From positions 10,726,001-10,790,000 of the forward strand of contig NC_065876.1 in assembly GCF_933775445.1 (NCBI RefSeq): a stretch of DNA of 64,000 bases, read 5' to 3'. The DNA comes from Argentina anserina (lineage: Eukaryota > Streptophyta > Magnoliopsida > Rosales > Rosaceae). The notes beneath the pieces are model-generated. The model saw nothing but the letters and a program-made list of their open reading frames with translations, was not told where the DNA came from and searched no databases. This document shows, one piece after another, positions 24,059 through 36,959 of the stretch. The position numbers were made by a program, and so were the translations under genes. Numbering within the stretch: the first letter of the stretch is position 1; each line of letters starts with the position of its first letter.

Positions 24059-25099
24059 CTCAAGACAAAGAAATTTTTCAGAATAAACTAATAAAGAAGT
24101 AATAACCCAAAAACAAAGGGCAAATATTCTGTACATGTAGGTTCTTATAAACCGATCAATGACAATTGATAATAATGTACCCTTTGAAGAATGCATAGAA
24201 GATATGGCATGAGCAATGCAACACCCTATTACAAAAAGAGTATAGAAGAATGAAAGTACGGTAATTTAAAAAAGTATATTCAATATCAAACTACGAGGAG
24301 AAAGCTCCTCAATTTTAAGAGCGACACAAATCTATGTCAATTTAAAATGTTTCAAACTTCGATTACAGTCTGCCACTAATTTTTCAAGATATATTTGTAA
24401 TGGCGATTATATGTGCTTAAAATTTCATTAAACTTCGGTATTGAAGTACCTTTTGATTGGACAAGACTTCGATGCAATCGTTGACATACAACCAAGATTA
24501 TGAATTTTCTCAATGAATTTAGAATATTCGCATATTAATATACGTAGTTTGATTTTTAATATTTTGACTTTGCGAAGTACCACATAGAGTAAAACAACTT
24601 TACAAAATATTAGTATGACATGAATACCTGAATGCAAAGAAATGCATTATGTGATTCCCAAAAGCAGTAGTACTAAAGAATAATAGTACTATATATGTGG
24701 TTAAACCTAATAATATTAATTGATCATTAATTTCTAATCATTTGGGATTCACAAAGTACATACCTTATGGAATGACCATATCGTTTTACCATTCTATCAA
24801 ATTACTCTAAAGAAATTGAGTTATATTTAATTTTGATGTCCCAACTATGTCTATTGGCACTTTATGTAACAAGAGCCAACAAGAGACAATCGAACCGTTA
24901 TACATTTTTAAATGTTTTATATCAACGACTTTTTCATGTGAAATGAATAAGTGAGATTATAGTTAACTTCCTTTGTATTATTTCTAATGACTACGAATGT
25001 AACCAAGTATTAGAGAAGTGTATAAGTCCATTTACCAAGTATATAAGAATTTGCTTAATTAATCCAACAACGTCAACATAAATTGACCTTCGAGATTTT

Positions 25100-26140
25100 G
25101 ACATATTTGGGCTTTGACACGATTTACTGGGATACCCAAGTTGTGATATGTGTGTCTATATATTAGAGGAGTTACACCAAGACACTTATATTTTGGATAA
25201 ATATAAGCAAGAACAAAAGAAACAAAGAATTGTGATAATTCTTAAAATATACTTTTGTGGAGGAATTGAAGATGTGATTTCGTTCCCATATTTCGTCGCT
25301 CCCCTAAGACGGAACCGTGAAATGTTTAATGTACAAGTATATGCACTAACACCATATTATACTTCTTATATCCATTGTGATTAGGTATGTAAAACTAATC
25401 ATTCAAATCTTATCGATCTCTTAAAGAAATTTGGATTGAAATCATCATATGCAAAGGACATGTATTCTCATTGTGTTCAAGGATTGAATCTAACGAAAAT
25501 TATGTGAATTAATTCAACTAACTTGCGGACACTTTAAATAATTTATGGTGTTGGTTGATGTGTCGACACTCTGGTCACGTGTCATCACACTATTAACTAC
25601 TAAAACTAATGTTGCTTATACTAGTTACAAACCCACATGGTCTTACGGAAAATGGGAAAATAAAACGGAACACCTAACAACGTATCTCTATTTGACTCGG
25701 ACCTGTTCTAAAAAAGTCGAGGCAATCATTAAAGTACTAGTCTTGATATTGGTAAATGGTAATGCGCACCAATCTTTCCGTTTAGGGTAATGTAATTTTT
25801 GCATATACAACTTACTAATCACTAGTTCTTGGCTATCACCTTAATCATTGTTAAATGAATTACAATCTATCACATCGAAGGATCAAAATACTTGTGCTCG
25901 CCAGGATTGACACGGATCTGCAATCCTTAACCTCAACTAGATTAACATACGTGCTAAATTGCGACGCCACATCGCTAAATGATGAAACCAATTAATGTGA
26001 ATAAATATTCTTATTGGAAACGAGCATCCAGATAGTCCGCTATATTGCAACTTTGACAAGCGATCTCTTTTTCCGCTAGATATGTAGAATATCACTTTCA
26101 TAAGACAGTATTCCCGTCGTTAGGGGGAGATAAGAACAAA
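25100..26140 (+). pseudogene. Degenerate copia GAG-pre-integrase and integrase
   Basis: Pieces of the copia integrase can be read in changing frames. A DLLGYPSCDM string near 25125 recalls the HxxLGHP zinc region. FMVLVDVSTLWS near 25540 corresponds to the first catalytic block (YFMVLIDASTRWS in relatives). FHKTVFPSLGGDKN near 26094 is the conserved end of this region. Stops and frameshifts interrupt every segment, so it is a fossil. It lies between the hAT MITE and the reverse transcriptase remnant, in the expected order for Ty1/copia. Confidence 0.7.
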
Positions 26141-26199
26141 GAATGTTTAAGTGGAACAACAAGAATTATCGTGGTTTGTCCCCAATGTGTCTCTTATTG

Positions 26200-27300
26200 A
26201 TCCCCACTATTGCACAAAGTGATGAGATCACAGATATTAGCTGCAAATATGCTTGCAAGGTTCAATGTCCTAAGAAGAGGATATGACATCACCCAAAAGG
26301 AATTGGGTATTGCGTTGCCACAATAGATGGTGACATGTTGACACCATAAAGTGGCATAAATGGTGTCATAGGCCGTGGCTCCCCAAGGAAGAGGGGAAGA
26401 CCACATTATGTTCGATATATACTCGATTAAAGGAAGAAACTGAGTTTGGCACAATTGGATCAATTGATCCATAATCTCAAATCCGCCTCATAAGAATTCC
26501 TGGATTTTGATTATCACTAGGGGACACCTCAGATGGTGGACAAATCCTTGCAAATACAGAGATCTCTACAAATAAAAACCACATGAGGATGTAGGATATT
26601 GAGTCTTGATATTAAACCATACTTCGTTGAGAAATAACAACGTAGTAATTTTGGTCCTAATGGAAAAAAGCGATCTAGCATGAATTAAAGATCACTAACA
26701 AAGAGATAGGTATTTGGGCAGGTGAAGCCGACACAGCAAGTGTAAACCCTATCATATATCTTTGTTAGGATACGTATGAGAATTAAGAGTATAGATTCAC
26801 CTTATGGCGCAATGTATCTCACAAACGCACTTGAATCGACTACGAAGAAATATTCTTTTGTAATTGACCACAATGAGATATTCTCGTAATAGATGTGATT
26901 GCACTCCACTATCTTATCAGTTTGGTTGTTTCCGAAAAACTGATAAATACAGCTTATGAATGTTGTAATAAGATATCTCTATAGGGATCAAAATTAAGAA
27001 ATATACATGAAAGTCACAGAACAGACTTTATTCACCCAAGAAATGGTACTAGACCACGTTACGCTACAGAATGAATTGAAACGTGCACGAATAAATGCTT
27101 ATTTTGGAATAGGGATCAAAAGAATGATGTCATTGCGTATTCAATATGGATTTGCATAGTTTTTTGATGAACTAAAAAGATGTCGTTATTACAAATCCTA
27201 AGTCGATAATGAAAAAGATCATTTGGAAGACACAGTCTCAAAATAGATCTTAAGGACAGTAATATTGATGATTAATCATCAATCGGCTTCAAGCACTCTA
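26200..27300 (+). pseudogene. Degenerate copia reverse transcriptase region
   Basis: The plus strand shows the linker string SQILAANMLARFNV near 26222 and TQKELGIALPQ near 26289, typical of the segment before copia reverse transcriptase. Next come a VFGQVK string near 26711 and FVRIRM near 26764, which correspond to the VFGPV and WVFVRKRN blocks of relatives. The catalytic YVDD motif could not be found, and multiple stops break the frame. The last 560 bases to the 3' LTR hold the RNase H end and a non-coding tail, too decayed to delimit. Confidence 0.65.
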
Positions 27301-27864
27301 AAGGTTAAAAGTGAGGCTTTCATAACTCTCATGATCAGTTGAAGTCTTTAAAGATAGATTCGTTTTCGTCTAATTGAAAGATGACGAATAAGTGTCAGGA
27401 AATGAGATTCCTTATACAAGTGCAAAGACGCATTATTGCACTTAACACAATATACTTGACTCGACCTCTTATTCATTGTATAGCTTAGCACCCACGCAAC
27501 AACAATACCTAAAGGTTTAGGATTATAATCGCTATAAAGAAAAGAGAAAAAGACATGATGAGAATGAATACTATTCATGTCATTGCATTTTTGACATAAA
27601 TAAACGTACCAAATAAAACACATAATAAAATATGCAAAAGTTATCAAAAAGCTCCCATGATTAATGTAAAGATTAATGGGAGATGCAGACATCATGAGGA
27701 GTCTAACACATATATGTTAATCCTAAATGTAGTAGGTGTTTTGTGCTCTTTTCTCTTTCGACCAAGGTTTTATTTTCTCCCATTGGATTTTGTTACTTGT
27801 CAAGGTTTTTAATGAGGCAACACCTTATGCACCATTATATCTTTAAACTCGACACAAGGGGGAG

Positions 27865-28075
27865 TGTTGAAGGAAAAACATCATTATTGTGTCTTCGTTA
27901 AAGCAAATAAAGGAATGAGTTAATGACGTTTATAGTCAACGGATGTAATGGATCAATCACCATTATATAGTCTTAATTACCATTGTAATTACTATTTACT
28001 TCTATTGTAATCTTGACACCTATATAAAGGGGATTATTAATGAGATGAGTAGATCATTCTATTTTCCCTACAACA
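27865..28075 (+). repeat. 3' LTR of the plus-strand copia element
   Basis: 211 bases, TGTTGAAG...CTACAACA, preceded by the polypurine tract. A CCTATATAAAGG box near 28019-28030 marks the promoter. Confidence 0.85.
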
Positions 28076-28541
28076 AAACCTAATATTTCATGAGAATTAT
28101 ATGTAGATTAATGTGTGGGCTGAATAATGAAGTCTATAACCGTGTTTATCTATACTAGCTTCGTATCCGTACGATACATGTGTTTTGATAGCACGGGTTT
28201 GTAGAATTTAATGTAATATTTGAAGGACAATAATTTTATGCAATTATGTTTTCTACATATGATAGTTTTGGTAAAACACATTGATGAAATATTTGTATTT
28301 TTACATAATTATCATTTTGTCTAAGTATGAGGATAAAATTGTATAGGGGTATATTTGATAGTTCACAATTTCTTAAAGATTTTGGATGCTCACTTTATAG
28401 TAGTAGAGATGTAATGTAAATATCACTCATCATAACAGTGACTTATTATCGAGGGAATGATTTCTCATATCACAGTAAAGGGGCAAAAACCAAGATGACA
28501 TATATAGAATAATCAAAATACAACGTCGAGATTTATATCAA

Positions 28542-29292
28542 GGGAGATTTAATAAAACATTTTCTCAATTATTGACCATTCTAAATTTTGGTACGTTACA
28601 TTTTAAAACTATCATATTAATACCTTAAGTCTCTCCCTTAGCCTAATTATAGTTCATTCTATCAATTAACACCGTTAGTGGCTTTATTTTTCACTAATTG
28701 TCATAGGTATTTTCGTCACTTCATTTCCTTTTGATTTCACCTTTCATTTTCATCCAATTACAACTTATATTTATTTATCTAAAAAAAGACCTCTATTGAC
28801 AAACTAAAGACATGTTGATTAATGTATCTCATTTCATAACAAATTGAACAAAACATCTTTCATTTACCGTAACTATTATAAATAAGCTAAAGTTAGCATA
28901 TAGCAAAATAAATATCAGCATATATTTCATATTGTAAATGTTTATCAACCAACAATCATATTGTTACAATAAAATATATGAAATATGAAATATATGATGG
29001 TTTATTTTGTTATAATTTAATTTTAACTTGTTTGTAATAATTGTGGTAAGTGAAAAGTGTTTATTTAATTTCTTATGTAATTGGAGGAAAATGAACGTTG
29101 AAATCAGAGGAAAATGAATTGACAAAAATACTCCTGAAATCGGTGGGAAATACAATCACTAACGATGTTAATTGATAGAAATAACTACAATTAGGAGAGA
29201 GAGCCTTCAGGTATTAATGCGATAGTTTTAAAATGTGAGGTACCAAAATTTAGAATGGTTAATAATTCAGGTATTGTTTAATTAAATCTCCC
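28542..29292. mobile_element. Mutator-type MITE, 751 bp
   Basis: Long inverted repeats (about 200 bases) start GGGAGATTTAAT and end ATTAAATCTCCC. The 9-bp flanks TTATATCAA (28533-28541) and TTATATTAA (29293-29301) agree at 8 of 9 positions. Internal sequence (AACTATTATAAATAAGCTAAAG) is shared with the element at 35636-36331. It has no ORF. Confidence 0.8.
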
Positions 29293-29301
29293 TTATATTA
29301 A

Positions 29302-29690
29302 ATATGTGATATGTTAACATTTCTCATGTATGTTTTTGGTATGGTCACACTTTTTTCTTCTAATTTTTGAATTCTTAATTTTTTTAAATGATGAATCGTC
29401 ACAATATATTGATGATTATGAAAGTTGTATAAATATGGAACACCCTCCATATAACTTCGAGATAATAGAACCATGTGGAACAAATTAAGTTAAAACTTAG
29501 CTAACTAAATTCTAATAGTTTCAATGCAAACAAACCATGACATGAATTCAGAAAGAACAAGTAATCAATATTGCCTTTGAATGCAAGACTACACTCACTT
29601 ATTGAAGAAAAAAAAAACTAGAATCACCATATGTAGAAGGGGTTTCCTTGGTAGCAATCATTGAACCTGAAGCTCCAAGACCATCAACCG
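29302..29690. other. Short intergenic stretch, nothing recognised
   Basis: AT-rich with no gene-like ORF or pairable repeats. Confidence 0.4.
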
Positions 29691-29696
29691 CCCCAA

Positions 29697-31064
29697 TTAC
29701 ACTGCCACCACTATCAACGTCCTCACCAACCTTGTCAACAAGAACCAAAGCACGTCGGGTCTTGTACTTATGCTTCTTAGCTCTCTGAGGTCCCGAATTT
29801 GCCTCCCATTCTTGGGTTTATTAGTAGAGCCCGTAGGCCGGCCAACTTTCCTTTTCATGATCTCTTTCTTAGTCGGGGACACCACCAGGCTACCATTAAC
29901 AATAGGCAAAGAAAGATTAGCATCAAAAGAGACACCAAAAGGAACAATTTCCATACTCTTTCCAAGTAGCTTCGATCATTTGCTAAAACCATCAACCTTG
30001 CCACTAGCTCCACACTTCGACCCCAAAACACATATAACATTGTTCTCCACTGTTTCCAAAATCTCCGCATGAAATATCACCACCTTTGGAGAATTCACTG
30101 CTACCGACTGAGGGAAGATCCGAGCAAGCTGGGTTGCCAACTCCGCTGCTGACATACCTGGCAACGAAAGTGGCAATTGAGAACCTGAGGAAGATGACGG
30201 GTCACCCACACCACCTCCAAACAGAGAGAGGCTAGCAGCACCAATCGGGTTCAAACTGGATCTTAACCCTCGAGGGCGATCAATTGACCAGTGAGGCACA
30301 ATGGATAAGCCCCGCAAGCTAAGGTTAGGAATTTGAGCTTTTCCTTTCCCCTTACCCCCACTTAAGCCAACAACTACCATTCCCCGGCTAGGAATCGGCG
30401 CACCACCCATAACCTAAGGCTCCGATAATTCAGGAGGGCCGCCACAACCAGAATCCGGATGCTCCAAAAGGCAACATACCCTGCAAAAGCCGGTCACTCT
30501 AAGATATTTAAAGGAGAGAGTTGCCTTTCTTTTTATCCAGGCCAAACTCAAAAACCATCGGCGGATACTCCTCCTTGATTGGATCAACAACTCAATGTGG
30601 TATTTGAAGCTTTGCACGATAACCACGCTTGATACACAGTCGATCGATCTCCTTGATAACCCACAAGTTTGACGTCTTCATTTGTGAAAAGCTTAGGTGG
30701 AAGACCTAAGCTCTCCACCGAAACCAAAAAAGAATCGCAGACCACAGAGTTCACGTCTGTAAGGCCGTCGTAAGGTGCCATGATGAACAAGGACTGTCCA
30801 TTGAACCAAGGGCCATCGGAGAGGAGTTGCTTTCGGTCCGCTTCTCTGGTGAACTGTGAAACAAAACAGTTCCCAACTTCTCGCATCTGCAGGCAATCCT
30901 TATTCCTTAGTTACCAGACCGAGACTGGAGTCCTCATGACCGCTTTGGCCTCCGGACGACGGCGCTTATTAGATAGAAGACGTCCAACTGCGAAGACATT
31001 TGGTGAGATAGTAGCTGCCCTTGCAGCAGAAGTAAAAGAGACTCGCCCTCCCTCAAATAAGTAA
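29697..31064 (-). pseudogene. DUF4283/zinc-knuckle protein, LINE ORF1-type, degenerate
   Basis: Read from 31064 downward in shifting frames: GRLLSNKRRRPEAKAV then MREVGNCFVSQFTREADR, GPWFNGQSLF and GLPPKLFTNEDV form a DUF4283 domain. Around 30440-30490 lies a CCHC zinc knuckle (FCRVCCLLEHPDSGC, spacing C-2-C-4-H-4-C). A serine/glycine-rich part (29976-30410) and a KRKVGRPTGSTNKP AT-hook-like string follow (about 29850). DUF4283 plus zf-CCHC_4 proteins are the nucleic-acid-binding ORF1 products of plant LINEs and their domesticated relatives. At least three frame changes and no endonuclease or reverse transcriptase partner make this a dead fragment. Confidence 0.75.
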
Positions 31065-31069
31065 AAGAA

Positions 31070-33998
31070 TTCGAAAATTTGTTAATTTTGGACGATTCTT
31101 AGAATTTAATTCTTGAAGTATCGGATTATTTTATTTGACATTGGAATATAGTACATCTCCATCTCAATGAAACATAAAAATATTAAAACTAGCATTGTAT
31201 GTACACCCTAGTTCGGTTCGCGTGGTTTACAATTAAGGCAGAGTCGATTATCTATAGATTCTTGTATTATTGTACTTCCCTATCAAATGATTAGACCAAG
31301 TTGCTAAAAATAAACGGAAGAAATAGGGTGGAAAATGAAATAAATGATTGGCTGATATTTTTCTTAAAAGAATAAATGATTGGCTCATTATCTCAGGACA
31401 TATTTGTCATTTCGGCAGGGCTGGCTACTCATCACCTCCAACTTGCCTAAATCAACACCTGGGAGATGGAGATACAGAACCTCCAATATCCCAATCGATT
31501 CAATGGACAGTGACCCTCACGCGATTCCTAAACCCCCCAGCAGCCTGGAAGTGCGCTACACGCCCATGAGGAGGCGAGAGTGGAGACGGGAAGTGATGAG
31601 TTCAAATGATTGTGATGAGGAGGGTGTCGGGAAGTGGAGGGACAAGTTGACACGCACGACTGTGGTGGTGTGTGGGGTTTCACAAGTGCGGCCCATCAAG
31701 GGGGAAGGAAGAGCGTGGGAGAGCACGTGCCTTGAGGCCCAAGGGGCCAACGAGAGTCGGATGGTTTCTCTCAGAAATTCGTACACGCTTTCCCTTCATT
31801 TTCAAACTCCTCCCTCTCTCCCCCCCACGTGAACCTCCACTCTCCTCTGCCCCAGTTCCTTTCCCTGTCTGTCTCTCCTTTCTTTCTCTTTTTTTGGTTC
31901 CGCTGTAAAAGCTCAAAGTTACTGTAACTTTATTTATAGGATTTAACCCTTTCCAATCTGCTGGACGGCACACATGACATTTTTACTGATAGGATCATGT
32001 GATGATATGAAATGATGCTGTAAACTTACCGCCTTTGTAGATTCTTAATGGATGCGTAATGTAAAAATTATAACCAATACTGCATTTTATAATCAATACG
32101 ATATCCCAAAGACTTAATACCATTCAGTAGCATAAGTCTCATATAATAAGTGAACTGTTGTGAGTTGAACATAGTGGTTGTAACACATTAACTGTTGTAA
32201 AACAAATACAGTATCCCTAAGGCTAAACACGTTTCGATCGATCGTTCTTAAACGCTTAATTTACTTAGCATCAATAATTGTTGGAGATTTAATCCAATCA
32301 ATTTATTTCAGCCGGATTCTAACCAACCGAGGTGCTGTTGGGACAAAGTAATCACAAAGGTTAATCACCGCCAACATGTTGTCTACCACAAACAAGTGAA
32401 CAACATGTAATCTACATTACTACATTCTACATAGCTACATCCGCCGCATGGTTATAGCCTCAGCTCGGGCACTCAAATCTGTCCATTCCACCAGGCTCGC
32501 TCTCGCCGGTGGTAGCTAGAAATTTCTCTATGAAAAGCAAGATGCCCCACTATACTTTCTTCTGAGTAAGAATTCTCGCAAGAACAAGGTCTACTTGACA
32601 ATCTCTAATTGAGTAATTTCTAAGTTTTTAACCCCCAATCTCAATTGAGCGTGGCCAACAGTAAAGAGAACCAAACGCACCGGTTTAAAAGTTGGAACTT
32701 TGAACCGGAATAAAAGGTTGAGAAAGCGACGGTTTTGGCCGAGACCCAAAAGAGCCCAGCCGCTCGCCCCGATCCCCACTGCCCTCGTGGGAATCGCATG
32801 GGACATAAAACAAAGGATTGGAAAAGATAGGCCATGAATCCAGAGGAAAGGAAAAAAAAGTGAAAAAGAAAAGATAAAGACCACGATGGGAGAAGGGCGC
32901 CACAAGGAAGAACCAGAAGCTTATCTGTCTGTTTTGCCGCCAATCATGGCCATCCGTTCCACCTGATTTGATGGTTTGCATATGTTGGTTGCGGGCCCCA
33001 CACACCGAGGTGCGAAGGTGTTTCCAGCCGTGTGATTTTTTTACCGCATTGATTTCGGTGTGGGTCGCGTGTGGTAATTAATGGCGTGGGATACGATTGT
33101 GATGTGCATCGGTATAGACTTTAGGCGAGCTCCATCACCTTTATGTATATATACGGGGCGGCTACATGACCTACTCGGTTGCCCGCGTTGCGTTGATAAA
33201 ATTTTGGGGGTTCTAGTATTCCTGATAATTCCCTCCATCAAAGTTACTAGTTAAGTGGTAAATCTCTCTTTCGTAAGTAAGAATGTAAGATAATGTAAAT
33301 TTGGTCCACGACATACTTTTGGTTTTAGTGGTTTTACCTTTACATTTCAACATATACGATATTTCCATTGTTCAATGCTTACAAATTTAACTTGATCTCA
33401 TAATGTGTTCTTTTCTTTGTAATTTTTGTTTAAAAAGGTGTAACGGAAAGAGTAATTAGATTAGTAAACGATTGTAAAGAAATTCATAACTGAATCACAA
33501 AGTTTAACGTTTTAGTTGTTGCACTCGAGTGAGTAAGAACACATGCTTATTGACATGTTTATTTATGACTCACACGTGTCTGCATAGTCTTACGTTAAAT
33601 TCAGTGTATGTGATAACAAACCATGTGAGTTTTTCGATGTTACAAACATAAAGAGAAGTGCAGACATACAGATACGTGAGCAATGACGTTTCAAACTAGT
33701 CATTTTACAAGCTTTGAAACCATGATGTTACTTGTTATTAATAATTTTAACTGATTGAGTGCACGACAATTTTTTTTTTAAATCATACTTTGAGCGATTG
33801 ATATGTCACATGAGCATTCTTCATTAACAAAAATAAGGAGCTCAGTAAGAACAAAGGATATAAACTCTTCCGTGGCTACTATCACAATATTATCCGACGA
33901 AATATCATATTAATTTGGCTATCAGTATATCAATTTCTTAATTTCAAAAGAGAATAATAACTATGACCAAGAGAATTTGACCTACTAGCTAATGATCT
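31070..33998. other. Intergenic DNA, mixed composition, no gene supported
   Basis: A relatively G+C-rich patch at 31480-31870 contains GCACGTGCC and CCACGTGAACC motifs followed by a long pyrimidine-rich run, which would suit a plant promoter and leader, yet no coding exon follows. Another patch at 32640-33240 has several overlapping open frames without family resemblance. Confidence 0.35.
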
Positions 33999-34001
33999 TT
34001 A

Positions 34002-35246
34002 GAGCATCTCCAATAAATTATGTATTTTAGAGAAAAAGAGAAATTTTGGAGATTATTAAATTTTTTCCACTCCAATAGCTTATGCATCACATTCTTTAAA
34101 ATAGAGAAATAGATAAAAGAGAATTTTATAGTTGATTATCTAATTTTACAGTAATTTGCAAAATTCTTTTTATAGTATAAGTAATAAATTCTCACACATT
34201 CTAACACACAATAACCACAAACTCTCAAAATCTATTGGACTAGAATAGAAAAAATAAATGCAAAAGATAGTAATAAATGCATAAAATATGAAATTAGCTA
34301 TGAATCTAGAAAATAGTAATAAAATTGCTTTAATTGTATAATATTTTAATATAATAATAAATGTACAGGTCAGCCGTATATATAAATTGTTGAAATTGAT
34401 GTTGAAAAATTATGGAAATTTTGAATTTTTCTTCTCCATAATAAAGAAAATATGTCGTTATTACCACCTTACAGTGCACTCTGTTCACCCCACAACCTAT
34501 TGACTTATTGAAAGATTGTAATACCATGATGTAAAATTACTGTAATAGATAATAAGTTATTAAATTTGTAATTTATTTGTGATTATTTCACAAAACACAC
34601 ATTTATTAAATAGTTAAAATTGAAACTAATGAATGTGTTTTTTTAAGAATGTGTTAAAATTACTGTAATATACAATAAGTTATTAAATTTGTAATTCATT
34701 TTTGTTTATTTCACCCCACAACTTTATACTTATGCAATATTGTGAAATTGAAGAATGTGTTTTTATTTTTTTGTTAGGATTTGGACTTTTATGTGATTGA
34801 ATTTGTTTTCTTGGCTATTTTGAACTTTAACTAAATTATACTATTGATATACGTACAAAAGAGAATACTACACTACGTGAGCCCATTTTATATTTACAAA
34901 ACCTAGTTATATGTGGTAGTAATTGCAAGTTTTTTTCTTAATAGAGATTGTCAAAATAAATCTGAAATAAAATATGAACAAAGTAGGTTTAAAATTGAAA
35001 AAAAAATTGTGTAATGTAAGAAGAGTATGTAGGGTGAACAAACCAAACTTAAAATTGAAGAAATTATGTTGAGTTATTGAAAAATTGGCAATTTAAGTAT
35101 TATAATTGGGTGAATAAAGTAATTTGAAAATAGTAAAAGATATAGGTGTGGTGAAGAGAGAAAATGTGAGGTTAACAAAGTGGACTGTGGTGGGGTGACA
35201 ATAGCCGCACCATAAAGAAATTAAAGAAAAGCTTTTGGAGATACTC
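34002..35246. mobile_element. PIF/Harbinger-like non-autonomous element
   Basis: Ends GAGCATCTCCAA and TTGGAGATACTC are inverted repeats with one mismatch in 12, flanked by TTA on both sides (33999-34001, 35247-35249), the target preferred by this superfamily. The 1.25-kb interior is AT-rich, contains a partial direct duplication (TAAGTTATTAAATTTGTAAT near 34551 and 34676) and codes for nothing. Confidence 0.65.
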
Positions 35247-35635
35247 TTATAATTGTTTTTATTATCTAAAATTTATGTAGGGTTTCTTCCCTATTCCAAC
35301 CATGCATTGTAAATAGTAACTAAACCTGCATCGCATCGATAATTGAATGCATTACGTATTATGCGATTCATACCCGATTTATTCAGTCGAATTATGAATG
35401 ATAAACATGTGTAAACTTATGCCAATTAAAACCTAGTTGACAATTTTTACCAATTATGAAAATTTCTTAATTTAGGGTTGTTTGATGATTTTAAGTCCAG
35501 ATCCATAGTAAATGAGATCACAACGTTATCGAAAACATTAATTGTGAAAAACTGATTTTTTTTTTAAATTTCAGTTTCCATGAGAAGGTTATAAAAATTA
35601 GGTTTCCCAACTCATATGTCAAAATCAAATAATTA

Positions 35636-36331
35636 GAGAGAATTCACAAAACAGTACCATAATTATTGGTCATTCGATCTTTTAATAATTTATATTTGAA
35701 AACTATTACATTTGTACACTATATTTGAAAACTATCTCATTAGTACATGAAATTTTTATTTGAGCCTAATTTTAGTTCATTCAGTCAATTAACAGCGTTA
35801 GTGGTTTCATCTCCCACCAATTTAGGGGCATTTTTGTCACTTCATTTACCTCCAATTTCAACTTGTATTAAAAAAGTTGATTAATTCATATCATTTTATT
35901 ATTAAATTAATAATTTTACTTCATTTTGCATAACTATTACAAACAAGCTAAAGTTCGTAATTACAAAATAAACCATCATATATTTTATATTATATATGTC
36001 ATCAACTAATAACCATATTGTTATAATCATATGCTCAAAAACTCTATCATAGACATTTAAATGTTTCAAAAACAAAAGAAAATTCATATATAACAATTTA
36101 TTTGAATGGTAGAAATGCTGGCTATAAACTAAGATAAATAAGTGGGAAATAAAGTGACAAAAATATATTTAAAAATTGGTGAGAATAAAGCTACTAACGG
36201 TGTTAATTGATGGAATGAACTAAAATTAACCTGAAATAAAAACTTGAGTTACCAATACAATAATTTTTAAATATTAAATATCAAAAATTATAATGAATAA
36301 TAATTGAGCTACTGTTAGTAGAATTTACCCC
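35636..36331. mobile_element. Mutator-type MITE, 696 bp, related to 28542-29292
   Basis: Degenerate inverted repeats (left AATTCACAAAACAGTA, right TACTGTTAGTAGAATT) are flanked by a perfect 9-bp duplication AAATAATTA (35627-35635, 36332-36340). The subterminal CAATTAACAGCGTTAGTGG block and the AACTATTACAAACAAGCTAAAG interior are shared with the element at 28542. Confidence 0.75.
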
Positions 36332-36507
36332 AAATAATTAATTCTGATACCAATCAGTAACCTATAATTATACCTGTTATTGATTTTGCCACGGTCAAGG
36401 GTCAGACCCTAGTTAGTGCCCAATTTACCGTAATGTTTCCCAAACCCAGGTAAAAAGGTGGCCCTTTAATCCAGTTTTTTTAATTTACCATGGTTAAATG
36501 AAGGTAT

Positions 36508-36510
<3 letters not shown>

Positions 36511-36583
<73 letters not shown>
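36511..36583. repeat. (GA)n microsatellite in the HD-ZIP II promoter
   Basis: About 73 bases of almost pure GA with one interruption (GAGGAGA), roughly 260 bases before the start codon. GA runs are common in plant promoters and bind GAGA-type (BPC) factors. Confidence 0.95.
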
Positions 36584-36586
<3 letters not shown>

Positions 36587-36679
36587 AGGTAGACTACAAG
36601 TGCCATGATTGAGATAATTGGGCTTCCTTCCCTGACACCTTAGTCATGATTGAACTTCCACACCCATCTCCTCAGTTTC

Positions 36680-36686
36680 TATAAAA
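36680..36686 (+). promoter_or_regulatory. TATA box of the HD-ZIP II gene
   Basis: TATAAAA lies about 155 bases upstream of the ATG and is followed by a C/T-rich leader, the usual arrangement of a plant core promoter. The same box is copied at 45-51. Confidence 0.6.
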
Positions 36687-36840
36687 CCCATTCAACATCC
36701 CCACCACTCTTCTCCAAAACCAAAACATCTCTATCCCCTCCTCTCTTCCTTTCTCTTCTTTTTTCTCCCAAAGCAAACAAGAAGCTCATACAAATCAAGC
36801 AACTAAGCTCTGAGAGTTTTTCTTTGGCAGAGAAAAAACC

Positions 36841-36912
36841 ATGATGGTTGAAAGAGAAGATTTGGGTCTCAGTCTCAGCTTGAGTGCTTTCCCTCACCAG
36901 AATCACCATCCC

Positions 36913-36959
<47 letters not shown>

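Larger units (their letters stand above)
21385..28075 (+). mobile_element. Ty1/copia LTR retrotransposon, old and degenerate, plus strand
   Basis: Short LTRs (21385-21593 and 27865-28075) begin TGTTGAAG and end CTACAACA. The polypurine tract CACAAGGGGGAG lies directly before the 3' LTR, and the 5' LTR is followed by CGTTATCAACACG, a leader seen in many plant copia elements. Pol remnants in the order integrase then reverse transcriptase can be followed through many stops and frameshifts between about 25.1 and 27.3 kb. The G+C-rich block at 21.7-22.3 kb is probably leader or early gag. The 5-bp flanks (AAAAT, AAACC) match only partly. Confidence 0.85.

Noticed and set aside
31348..31973. Overlapping ORFs of up to 150 aa on both strands
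   Set aside because: Composition reflects a CT-rich run and no family motif was found; the frames overlap on both strands as expected by chance in G+C-richer DNA.
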